A stretch of 64,000 nt of DNA from Craurococcus roseus (GTDB lineage Bacteria; Pseudomonadota; Alphaproteobacteria; Acetobacterales; Acetobacteraceae): the NCBI RefSeq assembly GCF_039523795.1, contig NZ_BAAAFZ010000125.1, positions 11,208 through 75,207 on the forward strand, read 5' to 3'. Shown piece by piece: positions 34,977-43,726 of this stretch. The translations under genes and the position numbers were made by a program. The notes beneath the pieces are model-generated. The model was not told the origin of the DNA, made no database searches, and saw nothing but the letters and a program-made list of their open reading frames with translations. Each line of letters starts with the position of its first letter. The first letter of the stretch is position 1.

Positions 34977-35714
34977 CTATCCGGGCGGCGACTCGCCGCC
35001 GAGCAGGCGGGCGAACTCGCGCCGCACGGCGTGGTAGCACTCGCAACTGGCCGCTTCGAGGCCGTGCCGGTCGGTGATGGCCATCCGGCCGCGGGCGTAC
35101 TGGATGAGGCCGGCCTTTTGCAGCGCCCCGGCCGCCACCGAAAGGCCGGGGCGGCGCACGCCCAGCATCAGGGACAGGAAGTCGTGCGTCATGGGGAACT
35201 CGTCGCCGTCCGCGCGGTCGTGGGCGGTGAGCAACCAGCGGGCGAGGCGCTGCTCGACAACATGGAAGGCGTTGCACGCTGCGGTCAGGCTCACCTGAGT
35301 GTTGAAGGCCAGGGCGTAGCGCAGCAGCAGCGCCCGCAGCGCCGCGCTCCCCCCCATCCCGTCGCGGAGCGCCGCCGCGTCCATCCGGAGCGCGGTGCCC
35401 TCCTGCTGCACCCTGGCCTCGGTGAGCGAACGGTCGTCGCCGAACACCAGCGGCAGGCCGACCAGCCCCTCCCGGCCGACGATGCCGACCTCGACCTGCT
35501 CGCCGTCTTCCAGGGCGGCCAGCAGGGACACCATTCCGGTTTCGGGGAACAGCACGGCGTCCACCTCGCTGCCCGCTGGGGTGAGGGTCCCGTCGAAGGG
35601 GAGTTCGACCGGCCGCAACATGGGGCGCAACCGCGCCAAGTCCCCGGGCGGCAGCGCCGCGAGCAGGCCGTTGCGGACGGAGGCTCGGTGCTGGTGCTGG
35701 TCCAAAGAGGCCAC
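34977..35714 (-). CDS. Crp/Fnr family transcriptional regulator
   Basis: A 245-aa regulator. The N-terminal cyclic-nucleotide-like barrel includes VELPFDGTLTPAGSEVDAVLF (in part), GMVSLLAALEDGEQVEVGIVG and REGLVGLPLVFG; the C-terminal winged helix is EFPMTHDFLSLMLGVRRPGLSVAAGALQKAGLI (in part). The sensor lacks the FNR cysteine set, and the cAMP-binding arginine motif is not clear, so the signal is unknown. This Crp subgroup with DFLSLMLGVRR is frequent in Rhizobiales and Acetobacteraceae. It precedes the receiver gene on the same strand and may control it. Confidence 0.88.
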   Translation of the reverse strand: MASLDQHQHRASVRNGLLAALPPGDLARLRPMLRPVELPFDGTLTPAGSEVDAVLFPETGMVSLLAALEDGEQVEVGIVGREGLVGLPLVFGDDRSLTEARVQQEGTALRMDAAALRDGMGGSAALRALLLRYALAFNTQVSLTAACNAFHVVEQRLARWLLTAHDRADGDEFPMTHDFLSLMLGVRRPGLSVAAGALQKAGLIQYARGRMAITDRHGLEAASCECYHAVRREFARLLGGESPPG

Positions 35715-36048
35715 TGGGCGGCTACTCGCACGGGATGTGGCGGGAGCGCTGGCCTCTCTCAGCCGCCCGCGGCCGGGATCCGTGCGGACGATGGATCTGA
35801 AATTGGGCCGCAGCGCGGCGTTTCCAAGCCTGAAGGACGTGGACGCCGGCGCGCGGCGTGCCCGATGCGCCCGGCGGCCGCCGAAACGGACCGCGCCGCG
35901 CGTTCTACGCGGGCTGCGTCCGATTTCGAACGCACCGGCACTTGCCCCATGCGCTGGGCAGGCGCGGCATCGCGGCCGTGGCGCAAACCACAGGGACCCC
36001 CTTCAATGGATCGACGGGCGCAGCGCGGAGGCGCGGCGGGCGCAAGAC
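35715..36048. other. Intergenic stretch, no gene recognised
   Basis: 334 bases upstream of the Crp-like gene with no convincing coding frame. A fairly AT-rich patch (ATGGATCTGAAATTGGG) is present near 35790. No promoter, terminator or RNA is supported. Confidence 0.5.
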
Positions 36049-36177
36049 ATGGCGTTCGACCGCCTTCTGCTGTCGCTCGGCGAGATCGGCGACGCCGCGT
36101 TCCACCTCGTCGAGAAGGAGATGGACCTGCTGGAACTCGCCGCCGCTCCGCGCCAGCGGTGGGGCGGGGCGACGTAG
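36049..36177 (+). CDS. Possible small protein
   Basis: A 42-codon frame starting at ATG 36049 reads MAFDRLLLSLGEIGDAAFHL and continues as an acidic/leucine-rich helix before a glycine-arginine end. The amphipathic pattern looks more like protein than the surrounding frames, but there is no ribosome site and no family match. Treat as tentative. Confidence 0.25.
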   Translation: MAFDRLLLSLGEIGDAAFHLVEKEMDLLELAAAPRQRWGGAT

Positions 36178-36259
36178 AGAAGCCATAAGGCGCCCGTTCG
36201 CGCCGCGATCATCGCCGCCCCAGACCGCTCCCCGCCGCGCGGCCGAAGGCCGCCCCGCG

Positions 36260-37660
36260 TCAGGCGAAAAGGATGCCGAAGGAGGCCGGGTCCTCGTTCA
36301 TGATGTTCGGCGCGGTGTTCGCCTTGTGCTCCGCGCTCTCGGAGAAGCCGAGCACCACGTCCGCGCGCGTCGCGCCCCCGCCTAGGGCGCCGGTCCAAGC
36401 GGACAGGCCCCCGGTCTCGGGTTCCCTGTGCAAGGTGTTCCGGTAGAGCGCCGAGACGAAACCCGCGTCGTCGAGGGCGCCGTAGCGGGACTGGAATTCG
36501 GCACTCGCCGCGAAGCTGCCGGCGACCGCCCGGAGGCTCGAACCGCCGGCTTCGATGGCCTCGCGCCAGTTCGCCAGCCCGCCGATGTCGGGCAGACGGC
36601 CGAGCACGGCGTCATAGAGCCGGGCGACCTGTGCCGCCGTTTCCGACACGTCCCAGATGCCGTTGGCCACGGTGGAAGCGGTGTTCGCCTTGTTTTCGGG
36701 GCTTTCGGAAAAGCCGGCCAGCGCCTGCGCGCGCTCCATGCCTCCCCGGAGGGCGCCGATCCAGTAGTCGTACCCGCCCTGGTCCGGGGCCCGGCCGAGC
36801 ACGTTTTGGTAGAGGCGGGTCACGACGGCGCCGTCCGACAGGTCCGGTCCCATGCGGGACGCGAACTCGGCGCTGCCGAGGAATCCCTGGGCCAAGTCGC
36901 GGAGCGGCGCGCCGGTTTCCAGCGCGTCGATCCAAGCGTTCAGCCCGCCCTGGTCCGGCGCGCGCCCGAGCGCCGCTTGGTAGAGCCGCACCACCTGCGC
37001 GGCCGCGTGCGACGGGTCGAACACCAGCCGGCCGTCGGCGAAGCGCACCTCCTCGATCCCGGCGAGGGTTTCGGTGTGCCAGCGGTGGCGCACGAGGATC
37101 TCGCCGTCGGCTTGCGGTTCGACGACAGCGCTCCGGCGCCCGATGCTCGGCGCTTCGAACGCGTCGCGGCCGGGCCCGCCCTCGAAACGCTGGCTGGGCG
37201 CGCCGTCGCGCAGGACGTCGTTCCCGGCGGTGCCGTAGACGGTCGAGTCCGCATCCACGGTGTCCACGTCCTCGTAGACCTCGATGGACGCGTAGGGATT
37301 GTATATCGGGTGCGTCCAGGACGCGTCGATGTAGTGGTCGCCCGTGTACGTGGCGCGATACTCGAGGATCGCGTCCGTGCCGGGGTCGATGCCGAGGATG
37401 TTGGTGTCCCAGGCGAGGGCCTGTCCGTCCAAGTCGTGCAGGGCGAGCGTGCCCGGGTCGCGGTCGCTCATCGAGAAGAAGTAGTAGGTCGCGCCGCCGG
37501 TGAGCTTCGCCACGAAGGTGTCACGGCTGGTGGCGAAGAGGTCCGCGGTGGCGAAGTAAGCGGCGTTGTCCCAACCGACCGGGGCGCCCTCCGGGTAGCT
37601 CGTCAGCGTCAGGCGCCGCAGGGAGCCGGGTTCGGGCACGTACAACGGGGCAGGCGGCAT
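36260..37660 (-). CDS. DUF4214 protein with two modules and RTX-like residue
   Basis: A 466-aa protein. Residues ~1-140 resemble a pre-peptidase-like or beta-sandwich domain (FVAKLTGGATYYFFSMSDRD, LEYRATYTGDHYIDAS). Residues ~142-170 contain GTAGNDVLRDG and FEGGPGRDAFE, degenerate RTX nonapeptides. Two DUF4214 modules follow at ~222-325 and ~335-455, each with two LYxxxLGRxPDxGGxxxW half-repeats and ending FSESPENKANT and FSESAEHKANT. There is no N-terminal signal, so type I secretion is plausible but no transporter is nearby. It is related to the protein at 6018. The ATG at 37660 is used; codons to 37696 are possible. Confidence 0.8.
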   Translation of the reverse strand: MPPAPLYVPEPGSLRRLTLTSYPEGAPVGWDNAAYFATADLFATSRDTFVAKLTGGATYYFFSMSDRDPGTLALHDLDGQALAWDTNILGIDPGTDAILEYRATYTGDHYIDASWTHPIYNPYASIEVYEDVDTVDADSTVYGTAGNDVLRDGAPSQRFEGGPGRDAFEAPSIGRRSAVVEPQADGEILVRHRWHTETLAGIEEVRFADGRLVFDPSHAAAQVVRLYQAALGRAPDQGGLNAWIDALETGAPLRDLAQGFLGSAEFASRMGPDLSDGAVVTRLYQNVLGRAPDQGGYDYWIGALRGGMERAQALAGFSESPENKANTASTVANGIWDVSETAAQVARLYDAVLGRLPDIGGLANWREAIEAGGSSLRAVAGSFAASAEFQSRYGALDDAGFVSALYRNTLHREPETGGLSAWTGALGGGATRADVVLGFSESAEHKANTAPNIMNEDPASFGILFA

Positions 37661-37702
37661 GCGGGCCTCGGTTCCTAACAGGCGCCGAGGTAGCACAATA
37701 TT

Positions 37703-37716
37703 TTGCGATATCGCAA
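37703..37716. promoter_or_regulatory. 14-bp perfect palindrome upstream of the DUF4214 gene
   Basis: TTGCGATATCGCAA at 37703-37716 is a perfect palindrome inside an AT-rich island (ATATTTTGCGATATCGCAAC), 43 bases before the minus-strand start at 37660. It suits an operator for a dimeric regulator; its stem is too weak for a terminator. Confidence 0.45.
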
Positions 37717-37742
37717 CTAAAACGCGTCCCGGCGCTCGGCCG

Positions 37743-38723
37743 TCAGCAGTCCAGCACGACGTTGCCGATGTGCTTGCCTTCCTGCACCGCCTGCTGCGCC
37801 CGCGCGCATTCGGCCAGCGGCGCCCGCGCGGCCACGGCGTGCCGCACCAGGCCGCGCTCCAGCCAGCCGTTGAGCGCGCCGAGGGCGGTGGCGCGCTGCG
37901 CCGCGTCCAGCTCGTAGACGATGAAGAAGCGGAAGGCGATGCCCTTCAGGATGGCGGGGCCGAAGGCGATCTGCGCGACGGCGGCGTTGGAGCCGTAGAC
38001 CGCGACGAGGCCGCCGGGCGCGAGCAGCGCCGGCAGGACGGCGTCGTTGCCGGCGATGTCCACCTCCACCACGCGGTCCACGCCGCGGCCGCCGGTGAGC
38101 GCCCCCACGCGCTCCGCCACGTCCTGCCGCTTGTAGTCTATCGTGGCGTCGGCGCCGGCCGACAGGGCGTGCGCCGCCTTCTCCTCCGAGCTGACGGTGG
38201 CGAGCACCTGCGCGGCGCCGAGCAGGCGCGCGAACTGCACGGCGTAGTGGCCGACGGAGCCGGCGCCGCCCGCGACCAGCACGCGCCGGCCGGACACGCC
38301 GCCGTCGGTCAGCACCGCGTGGAGCGCCGTGAGCGCGGGGATGCCGAGGCAGGCGCCCTCGTCGAAGCCGGTGTTGTCCGGCAGGCGCACGGCCTGGGCG
38401 GAGGGCAACGCGATGTACTCGGCGGCGGTGCCGAAGGCGCGCTTCCATTGGCCGTTCCAGATCCACACGCGCTCGCCGACGCGGGCCTTGTCCACGCCCT
38501 CGCCCACCGCCTCCACGATGCCGGCGCCGTCGCTGTGCGGCACGATGCGGGGGAAGCCCATCGGGCGGCCGGTGGTGCCGCTGCGGCTCTTCCAGTCGGA
38601 GGGGTTCACGCCGGAGGTGGCGAGGCGCACCAGCACCTCGCCCGGCCCCGGCTTGGGTGTCGGCAGCTCGCCGAAGGTCAGCACCTCGGGGCCGCCGGTG
38701 CGATCGTACCAGACTGCCTTCAT
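37743..38723 (-). CDS. NADPH:quinone reductase, zinc-type dehydrogenase superfamily
   Basis: A 326-aa medium-chain dehydrogenase/reductase of the quinone oxidoreductase type. It starts MKAVWYDRTGGPEVLTFGEL, has the GroES-like domain with VRLATSGVNPSDWKSRSG, and the Rossmann motif GGAGSVGHYAVQFARLLGA. The zinc-binding cysteines of alcohol dehydrogenases are absent, as expected. It reduces quinones or enones with NADPH. It is 16 bases downstream of hemF on the same strand and probably cotranscribed. Confidence 0.9.
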   Translation of the reverse strand: MKAVWYDRTGGPEVLTFGELPTPKPGPGEVLVRLATSGVNPSDWKSRSGTTGRPMGFPRIVPHSDGAGIVEAVGEGVDKARVGERVWIWNGQWKRAFGTAAEYIALPSAQAVRLPDNTGFDEGACLGIPALTALHAVLTDGGVSGRRVLVAGGAGSVGHYAVQFARLLGAAQVLATVSSEEKAAHALSAGADATIDYKRQDVAERVGALTGGRGVDRVVEVDIAGNDAVLPALLAPGGLVAVYGSNAAVAQIAFGPAILKGIAFRFFIVYELDAAQRATALGALNGWLERGLVRHAVAARAPLAECARAQQAVQEGKHIGNVVLDC

Positions 38724-38739
38724 CGCTTTCCCCTCCGGA

Positions 38740-39663
38740 TCAGGGCCAGGCCGCTTCGGGCGGCAGGCTCATCAGAATCGCCTCGACGTTGCCGCCGGTC
38801 TTGAGGCCGAACAGCGTGCCGCGGTCGTAGAGCAGGTTGAATTCCACGTAGCGGCCGCGGCGGACCAGTTGGCGCCGGCGCTCGTCGTCCGTCCAGGGCT
38901 CGCGCATCCGGCCGCGGACGATGGCGGGGTAGGCTTCGAGGAAGGCGAGGCCGACGTCGCGCGTGAAGGCGAAATCGGCCTCCGCGCCGTGCCCCGGCGT
39001 GCGGTCGCCGAGCCAGTCGTAGAAGATGCCGCCGAGGCCGCGCGGCTCTACCCGGTGCGGCAGGAAGAAGTACTCGTCGCACCACCGCTTGAAGCGCTCG
39101 TAGTACGTCGGGTCGTGGCGGTCGCAGGCGGCGCGGAAAGCGGCGTGGAAGCGCTCCGCGTCGGCGCGGGCCTCGGGCGAGTCGGGGAACATCGGGGTGA
39201 TGTCGCCGCCGCCGCCGAACCAGGCGCGGGTGGTGGAGATGAAGCGGGTGTTCATGTGCACGGCCGGCACGCGCGGGCTGCGCATGTGGGCGACGAGGGA
39301 GATGCCGGTGGCGAAGAAGCGCGGGTCGGCTTCGGCGCCGGGGATCTGGGCGCGGAACTCGGGCGAGAACTCGCCGTGCACGGTGGAGACGTTGACGCCC
39401 ACCTTCTCGAACACGCGGCCGCCGCGCATGAGGCCCATCACGCCGCCCCCGCCGCTTACACCGCCGCCTTGGCCGGCTTCGGCCGGCCGCGTCCAGGGCG
39501 TGCGCTCGAAGCGCCCGGCCGGCAGCCCGGCGTGGGGGCCGGCGTCCGCCTCGTCCTCGATCGCTTCGAAGGCGGCGCAGATCCGGTCGCGCAGCGTTTC
39601 GAACCAAGCGCGGGCCGGGGCGGCCAAGGGATGGTCCATCGGGTGCGCGGCGGGTCCGGTCAC
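38740..39663 (-). CDS. hemF: Oxygen-dependent coproporphyrinogen-III oxidase
   Basis: Heme-biosynthesis enzyme (307 aa) converting coproporphyrinogen III to protoporphyrinogen IX with O2. The family signatures are clear: GGGVMGLMRGGRVFEKVGVN (in part), VHMNTRFISTT, WFGGGGDITPMF, KRWCDEYFFLPHR and GRYVEFNLLYDRGTLFGLKTGG. The GTG at 39663 is preferred because AGGAGAA sits 6 bases upstream; the ATG at 39639 is an alternative. It is divergent from petABC, which fits coordinated heme supply to the bc1 complex. Confidence 0.95.
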   Translation of the reverse strand: MTGPAAHPMDHPLAAPARAWFETLRDRICAAFEAIEDEADAGPHAGLPAGRFERTPWTRPAEAGQGGGVSGGGGVMGLMRGGRVFEKVGVNVSTVHGEFSPEFRAQIPGAEADPRFFATGISLVAHMRSPRVPAVHMNTRFISTTRAWFGGGGDITPMFPDSPEARADAERFHAAFRAACDRHDPTYYERFKRWCDEYFFLPHRVEPRGLGGIFYDWLGDRTPGHGAEADFAFTRDVGLAFLEAYPAIVRGRMREPWTDDERRRQLVRRGRYVEFNLLYDRGTLFGLKTGGNVEAILMSLPPEAAWP

Positions 39664-39714
39664 GGCGTTCTCCTGCGGGCTGGAGTGACGCGGGTTATCG
39701 GCGGTTCCGCCGGA

Positions 39715-39743
39715 TTGCCACCCTCCGTTCCCGCACCTTATAT
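39715..39743 (+). promoter_or_regulatory. Promoter of the petABC operon
   Basis: TTGCCA (39715-39720) and TTATAT (39738-39743) are separated by 17 bases. It is a near-consensus promoter in the hemF/petA divergent region, about 110 bases before the petA start. Confidence 0.65.
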
Positions 39744-39853
39744 GCGGTGCGGCGCGGCAGGGACCTTCCCCGCCGCCGCGGTTTTCGCATCGGCGCGGGC
39801 CCGTCCTTGCCAAATGGGCCGGGCGCCGCCGGGGAGCAGGGACGACAGAACGC

Positions 39854-40441
39854 ATGGCCGACACCTTGGCGCAGCACGGGGCACCCCAGGTCCCCGAACA
39901 CGGCCCCGCCACGGACCCGGACGGCGGCGGCGGGACGCGGCGGGACTTCCTGACGCTGACCACGGCCGCCTTCACCGTCGTCGGCCTGGGCGCGGCGGCG
40001 GTGCCCTTCATCGCGTCCATGAACCCGTCGCGCGACGTGCTGGCGCTGGCGAGCACGGAGGTGGACCTGTCGCCCATCGCCGTCGGCTCGGCCGTCACGA
40101 TCATGTGGCGCGGCAAGCCGGTCTTCGTGCGGCACCGCACGGCGGAGGAGATCCAGGCGGCCCGCTCCGTCCCGATCTCGCAACTGCCCGACCCGGCGCC
40201 GGACCAGGCGCGCGTCATCAAGGACGAGTGGCTGGTGCTGCTCGGCGTCTGCACGCACCTCGGTTGCGTGCCGCTGGGGCAGAAGCCCAGCGACAGCAAG
40301 GGCAACTTCGGCGGCTGGTTCTGCCCCTGCCACGGCAGCCATTACGACACCTCCGGCCGCATCCGGCAGGGGCCGGCGCCGGCCAACCTTGAGGTTCCGG
40401 AGTACGTCTTCACCTCAGACACGCAGATCCGCATCGGCTGA
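39854..40441 (+). CDS. petA: Ubiquinol-cytochrome c reductase iron-sulfur (Rieske) subunit
   Basis: A 195-aa Rieske protein of the bc1 complex. The N-terminus has a twin-arginine sequence (TRRDFLTLTTAAFTVVGLGAAA) that also anchors it in the membrane. The [2Fe-2S] ligands are in CTHLGC and CPCHGSHYD, with the disulfide cysteines of the high-potential type. It accepts an electron from quinol and passes it to cytochrome c1. First gene of petABC; petB follows after 36 bases. Confidence 0.97.
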   Translation: MADTLAQHGAPQVPEHGPATDPDGGGGTRRDFLTLTTAAFTVVGLGAAAVPFIASMNPSRDVLALASTEVDLSPIAVGSAVTIMWRGKPVFVRHRTAEEIQAARSVPISQLPDPAPDQARVIKDEWLVLLGVCTHLGCVPLGQKPSDSKGNFGGWFCPCHGSHYDTSGRIRQGPAPANLEVPEYVFTSDTQIRIG

Positions 40442-40477
40442 GGCCTCGGGCCCGCCGGACGTTTCAGGAGCGCCTCC

Positions 40478-41755
40478 ATGGCCATCGGCCTGCACGAAAG
40501 CGAGTTCAAGAACCCGGTCATTCGCTGGGTGGACGCTCGCCTGCCCATCTTCACCATGATGCAGAAGGAGTACGGGACGTTCCCGACGCCCCGCAACTTC
40601 AACTACTTCTGGAACTTCGGCGGGTTGGCGCTGGTCAACCTGACCATCATGATCGCCACGGGCATTTTCCTGGCGATGAACTACACGGCGCACGTGACCT
40701 ACGCGTTCGACTCGGTCGAGCGCATCATGCGCGACGTGAATTACGGCTGGCTGCTGCGCTACATCCACTCCAACGGCGCCAGCATGTTCTTCATCGTGGT
40801 CTACATCCACATCTGGCGGGCGCTCTACTACGGCTCCTACAAGGCGCCGCGCGAGCTGCTGTTCATGCTGGGCGTGGTGATCTTCCTGCTGATGATGGCC
40901 ACCGCCTTCCTCGGCTACGTGCTGCCTTGGGGCCAGATGTCCTTCTGGGGCGCCACCGTCATCACCAACCTGTTCAGCGCCATACCGCTGGTCGGCGAGA
41001 GCATAGTGACGTGGCTCTGGGGCGGGTTCAGCGTGGACAACCCGACGCTCAACCGCTTCTACAGCCTGCACTACCTGCTGCCCTTCGTGACCTTCGGCGT
41101 GGTGTTCCTGCACATCGCGGCGCTGCACATCACGGGCTCGAACAACCCGCTCGGCATCGACCCGAAGGGGCCGCAGGACACGCTGCCCTTCCACCCGTAC
41201 TACACGGCCAAGGACAGCGTCGGCCTCGTCGTCTACTTCATCGTCTTCGCGGCGCTGGTGTTCTTCGCGCCGAACCTGCTCGGGCACCCGGACAACTACA
41301 TCCCGGCCAACCCGCTGGTGACGCCGCCGCACATCGTGCCGGAATGGTACTTCCTGCCCTTCTACGCGATCTTGCGCGCGGTGCCGGACAAGCTCGGCGG
41401 CGTGGCGCTGATGGGCGGATCGATCATGATCCTGTTCATCCTGCCCTGGCTCGACACCAGCCCGGTGCGGTCCATGCGTTTCCGCCCCGTGGCGCGGATC
41501 TGCCTGCTGCTGTGGCTCGTGTCCTTCTTCGTGCTGATGTACTGCGGCGCGAAGCCGCCGGAGGAGCCCTACGTCACGATCGCCCGGCTCGCCACGCTTT
41601 ACTACTTCGCCTACTTCCTGGTGATCCTGCCCTTCCTGGGCGCCAAGGAGCGCGGCCTGCCGCTGCCGACCAGCATATCCATGCCGGTGCTGCGGGGGGC
41701 CGGCGGCGGACCGTTGCCGGCGGGCGCGACCGCCAAGCCGATGGAGAAGGCGTGA
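40478..41755 (+). CDS. petB: Cytochrome b of the bc1 complex
   Basis: A 425-aa integral membrane subunit holding hemes bL and bH and both quinone sites. The visible heme-histidine helices are RYIHSNGASMFFIVVYIHIW and HYLLPFVTFGVVFLHIAALH; the Qo-site motif is VPEWYFLPFYAILR. Eight or more transmembrane segments are evident. A CAGGAG ribosome site precedes the ATG. Its stop overlaps the petC start (TGATG), so they are coupled. Confidence 0.97.
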   Translation: MAIGLHESEFKNPVIRWVDARLPIFTMMQKEYGTFPTPRNFNYFWNFGGLALVNLTIMIATGIFLAMNYTAHVTYAFDSVERIMRDVNYGWLLRYIHSNGASMFFIVVYIHIWRALYYGSYKAPRELLFMLGVVIFLLMMATAFLGYVLPWGQMSFWGATVITNLFSAIPLVGESIVTWLWGGFSVDNPTLNRFYSLHYLLPFVTFGVVFLHIAALHITGSNNPLGIDPKGPQDTLPFHPYYTAKDSVGLVVYFIVFAALVFFAPNLLGHPDNYIPANPLVTPPHIVPEWYFLPFYAILRAVPDKLGGVALMGGSIMILFILPWLDTSPVRSMRFRPVARICLLLWLVSFFVLMYCGAKPPEEPYVTIARLATLYYFAYFLVILPFLGAKERGLPLPTSISMPVLRGAGGGPLPAGATAKPMEKA

Positions 41756-42534
41756 TGGCTCTGCGCTCTCGCTTGCGGGCGGCCCTGCTGGCCGGCGGGC
41801 TCGCGCTCGCCGGCGGCGCCGGCCCGGCCTTGGCGGCCGGGGAGGCCCTGCCCCCGCCCGACACCAACTTCTCCTTCGACGGGCTGTTCGGCACCTTCGA
41901 CCGCGCCTCGGCGCAGCGCGGCTTCCAGGTCTACAAGGAGGTCTGCTCCAACTGCCATTCGATGCGGCTGCTCTACTACCGCAACCTGCGGGAACTGGGC
42001 CTGTCGGACGCCGAGGTGCGGGCCATCGCCGCGACGGTGCAGGTGAACGACGGACCCAACGACGAAGGGCAGATGTTCGAGCGTCCGGGGCGGCCCTCCG
42101 ACCGCTTCCGCAGCCCCTTCACCAACGAGAACGCGGCGCGAGCGGCGAACAACGGGGCTTACCCGCCGGACCTGTCCGTCATCACCAAGGCGCGGGAGCA
42201 CGGGGCGGACTACATCCACGCGTTGCTCACCGGCTACTCGGACCCTCCCGAAGACTTCCACCTCATGGAGGGGATGAACTACAACAAGTACTTCGCCGGC
42301 CGGCAGATCGCCATGGCACCGCCGATCGCGGGCGAAGGGCAGGTCGAGTACAAGGACGGGACCGCCGCCACCGTCGAGCAGATGTCGAAGGACGTGACCA
42401 CCTTCCTCGCCTGGGCGGCCGAGCCGGAGTTGGAGCAGCGCAAGCAGATGGGTGTCAGGATCATCCTGTTCCTGACCATCCTCGGCGGGTTGGTCTACGC
42501 GGTGAAGCGCAAGATCTGGTCCGACGTGCATTGA
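41755..42534 (+). CDS. petC: Cytochrome c1 of the bc1 complex
   Basis: A 259-aa membrane-anchored c-type cytochrome. A signal peptide (LLAGGLALAGGAGPALAAG) precedes VCSNCHSMR, the single heme c attachment site; the methionine ligand is likely in IAMAPPI. A C-terminal anchor (GVRIILFLTILGGLVYAVKR) is clear. It takes electrons from the Rieske protein and gives them to soluble cytochrome c. Heme attachment would need the Ccm system (ccmAB at 15-16 kb). Confidence 0.97.
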   Translation: MALRSRLRAALLAGGLALAGGAGPALAAGEALPPPDTNFSFDGLFGTFDRASAQRGFQVYKEVCSNCHSMRLLYYRNLRELGLSDAEVRAIAATVQVNDGPNDEGQMFERPGRPSDRFRSPFTNENAARAANNGAYPPDLSVITKAREHGADYIHALLTGYSDPPEDFHLMEGMNYNKYFAGRQIAMAPPIAGEGQVEYKDGTAATVEQMSKDVTTFLAWAAEPELEQRKQMGVRIILFLTILGGLVYAVKRKIWSDVH

Positions 42535-42575
42535 CCGCGGCGCGCGCTGCCGCGGCGCAGTCCGGGACGATGCGG

Positions 42576-42599
42576 AGGGCCGCCCCAGGGCGGCCCTTT
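42576..42599 (+). terminator. Terminator of petABC
   Basis: AGGGCCGCC (42576-42584), loop CCAG, GGCGGCCCT (42589-42597), then TTTC. A perfect 9-bp stem with a short T-run, 41 bases after the petC stop. The T-tract is weak, so Rho may assist. It may also serve the convergent AI-2E gene. Confidence 0.65.
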
Positions 42600-42615
42600 C
42601 CGTGTCCGCCCCTCC

Positions 42616-43647
42616 TCACGCGCCGCCGAGCCGGTCCTCGACGTAGAGCCGCTGCACCGCGACCTTGAGCACCGCGACCAAGGGTGTCGCCAACGCCACG
42701 CCCAGGGCGCCGAACAGGGTGCCGAACACCGCGACGGCGGCCAGCGTCAGCACCGGCGGCAGGTCCACCGCGCGCCGCTGGATCAAGGGCGCGAGCACGT
42801 ACCCCTCGATCGTCTGTATGACGACGTGCACACCCAGCGCCCAGAGCACCATGGTCGTCCCCTGCGCCATGGCGGCGAGGCCGATTGGGACGGCACCGAT
42901 GACGGGTCCCAGGTAGGGGATGAAGTTCACCAAGCCTGCCTGCAAGCCGAGCAGGAGGGCGCCCGGCATGCCGATCAGCGCCAGCCCGAGCCACATGCTG
43001 AGCGCGATCAGAACCACGGCTACCAGTTGCCCGACCAGCCACCAGCGCAGGACGGCGGCCATCTCGTCGAGGACTTCGCCCACGCGCTGACGGCGGCCGC
43101 GCGGCAGCAGGGCCAAGACGCCGCGCCGGTAGATGCCGGGGTCGGCGGCGGCGAACAGGCCGACGAACACCACCACGATGGCGTTGCCCAGCAGGCCGGA
43201 AGCCAGGCTGAAGGCCGAGTAGGCGGTGCCGAACAGCGTGCTCGGGTCGGGGAGGAGAACCTGGGCGAGCGTGCGCTGCTGCCCATCGGCCCCTTGCGGC
43301 GGCGTTACGCCCATGTCCCTGAGTTCGCCGCGCAGCGCCCGCAACTGCTCGCCGATCACGGCGACGAGGCCGTCCGCCTGCGCGACCAGGTTGTACCCGC
43401 CCCAGACGGCGAGCGCCGCCGCCGCAAGCGTCAGCAGCGTGCACACGACGGCCAGCCGCCATCCGCGCCCGACCGGGAGCACGTAGGCCAAGCCGCGCGT
43501 CGCCGCGTCGAGGAGGCCCGCGAACAGCAGACCGGCGAAGAGCAGGAGCAGGGTGCCCGCGGTCTGCCACGCCAAGAAGAGGCCGGCGCCGGCCGCGAGG
43601 GCGACCAGCGCCTGGGCGGCGCCGCGCCGGAACGGGGTGTCCGTCAC
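42616..43647 (-). CDS. AI-2E family transporter (PerM/TqsA-like)
   Basis: A 343-aa membrane protein with about seven to eight transmembrane helices in the family arrangement: two at the N-terminus, a cytoplasmic-type loop (residues ~85-140), then the conserved C-terminal block with ALSMWLGLALIGMPGALLLG, NFIPYLGPVIGAVPIGLAA and GYVLAPLIQRRAVDLPPVL. The family includes autoinducer-2 exporters and Na+(Li+)/H+ antiporters, so the substrate is open. The GTG start at 43647. It converges on petC. Confidence 0.88.
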   Translation of the reverse strand: MTDTPFRRGAAQALVALAAGAGLFLAWQTAGTLLLLFAGLLFAGLLDAATRGLAYVLPVGRGWRLAVVCTLLTLAAAALAVWGGYNLVAQADGLVAVIGEQLRALRGELRDMGVTPPQGADGQQRTLAQVLLPDPSTLFGTAYSAFSLASGLLGNAIVVVFVGLFAAADPGIYRRGVLALLPRGRRQRVGEVLDEMAAVLRWWLVGQLVAVVLIALSMWLGLALIGMPGALLLGLQAGLVNFIPYLGPVIGAVPIGLAAMAQGTTMVLWALGVHVVIQTIEGYVLAPLIQRRAVDLPPVLTLAAVAVFGTLFGALGVALATPLVAVLKVAVQRLYVEDRLGGA

Positions 43648-43726
43648 AGCCGAGGCGTCCTCCCGACGGCTTCGGGCGGCGGACGGTCCGCCGTTTCCGG
43701 GAACCCCGTTCCGGCGGGCCCCATGA

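Noticed and set aside
34964..35000. Hairpin GGCGGCG/CGCCGCC plus seven T on the minus strand at the Crp-like gene end
   Set aside because: The stem lies inside the coding sequence and is 13 bases from the T-run, so it is not a standard intrinsic terminator.
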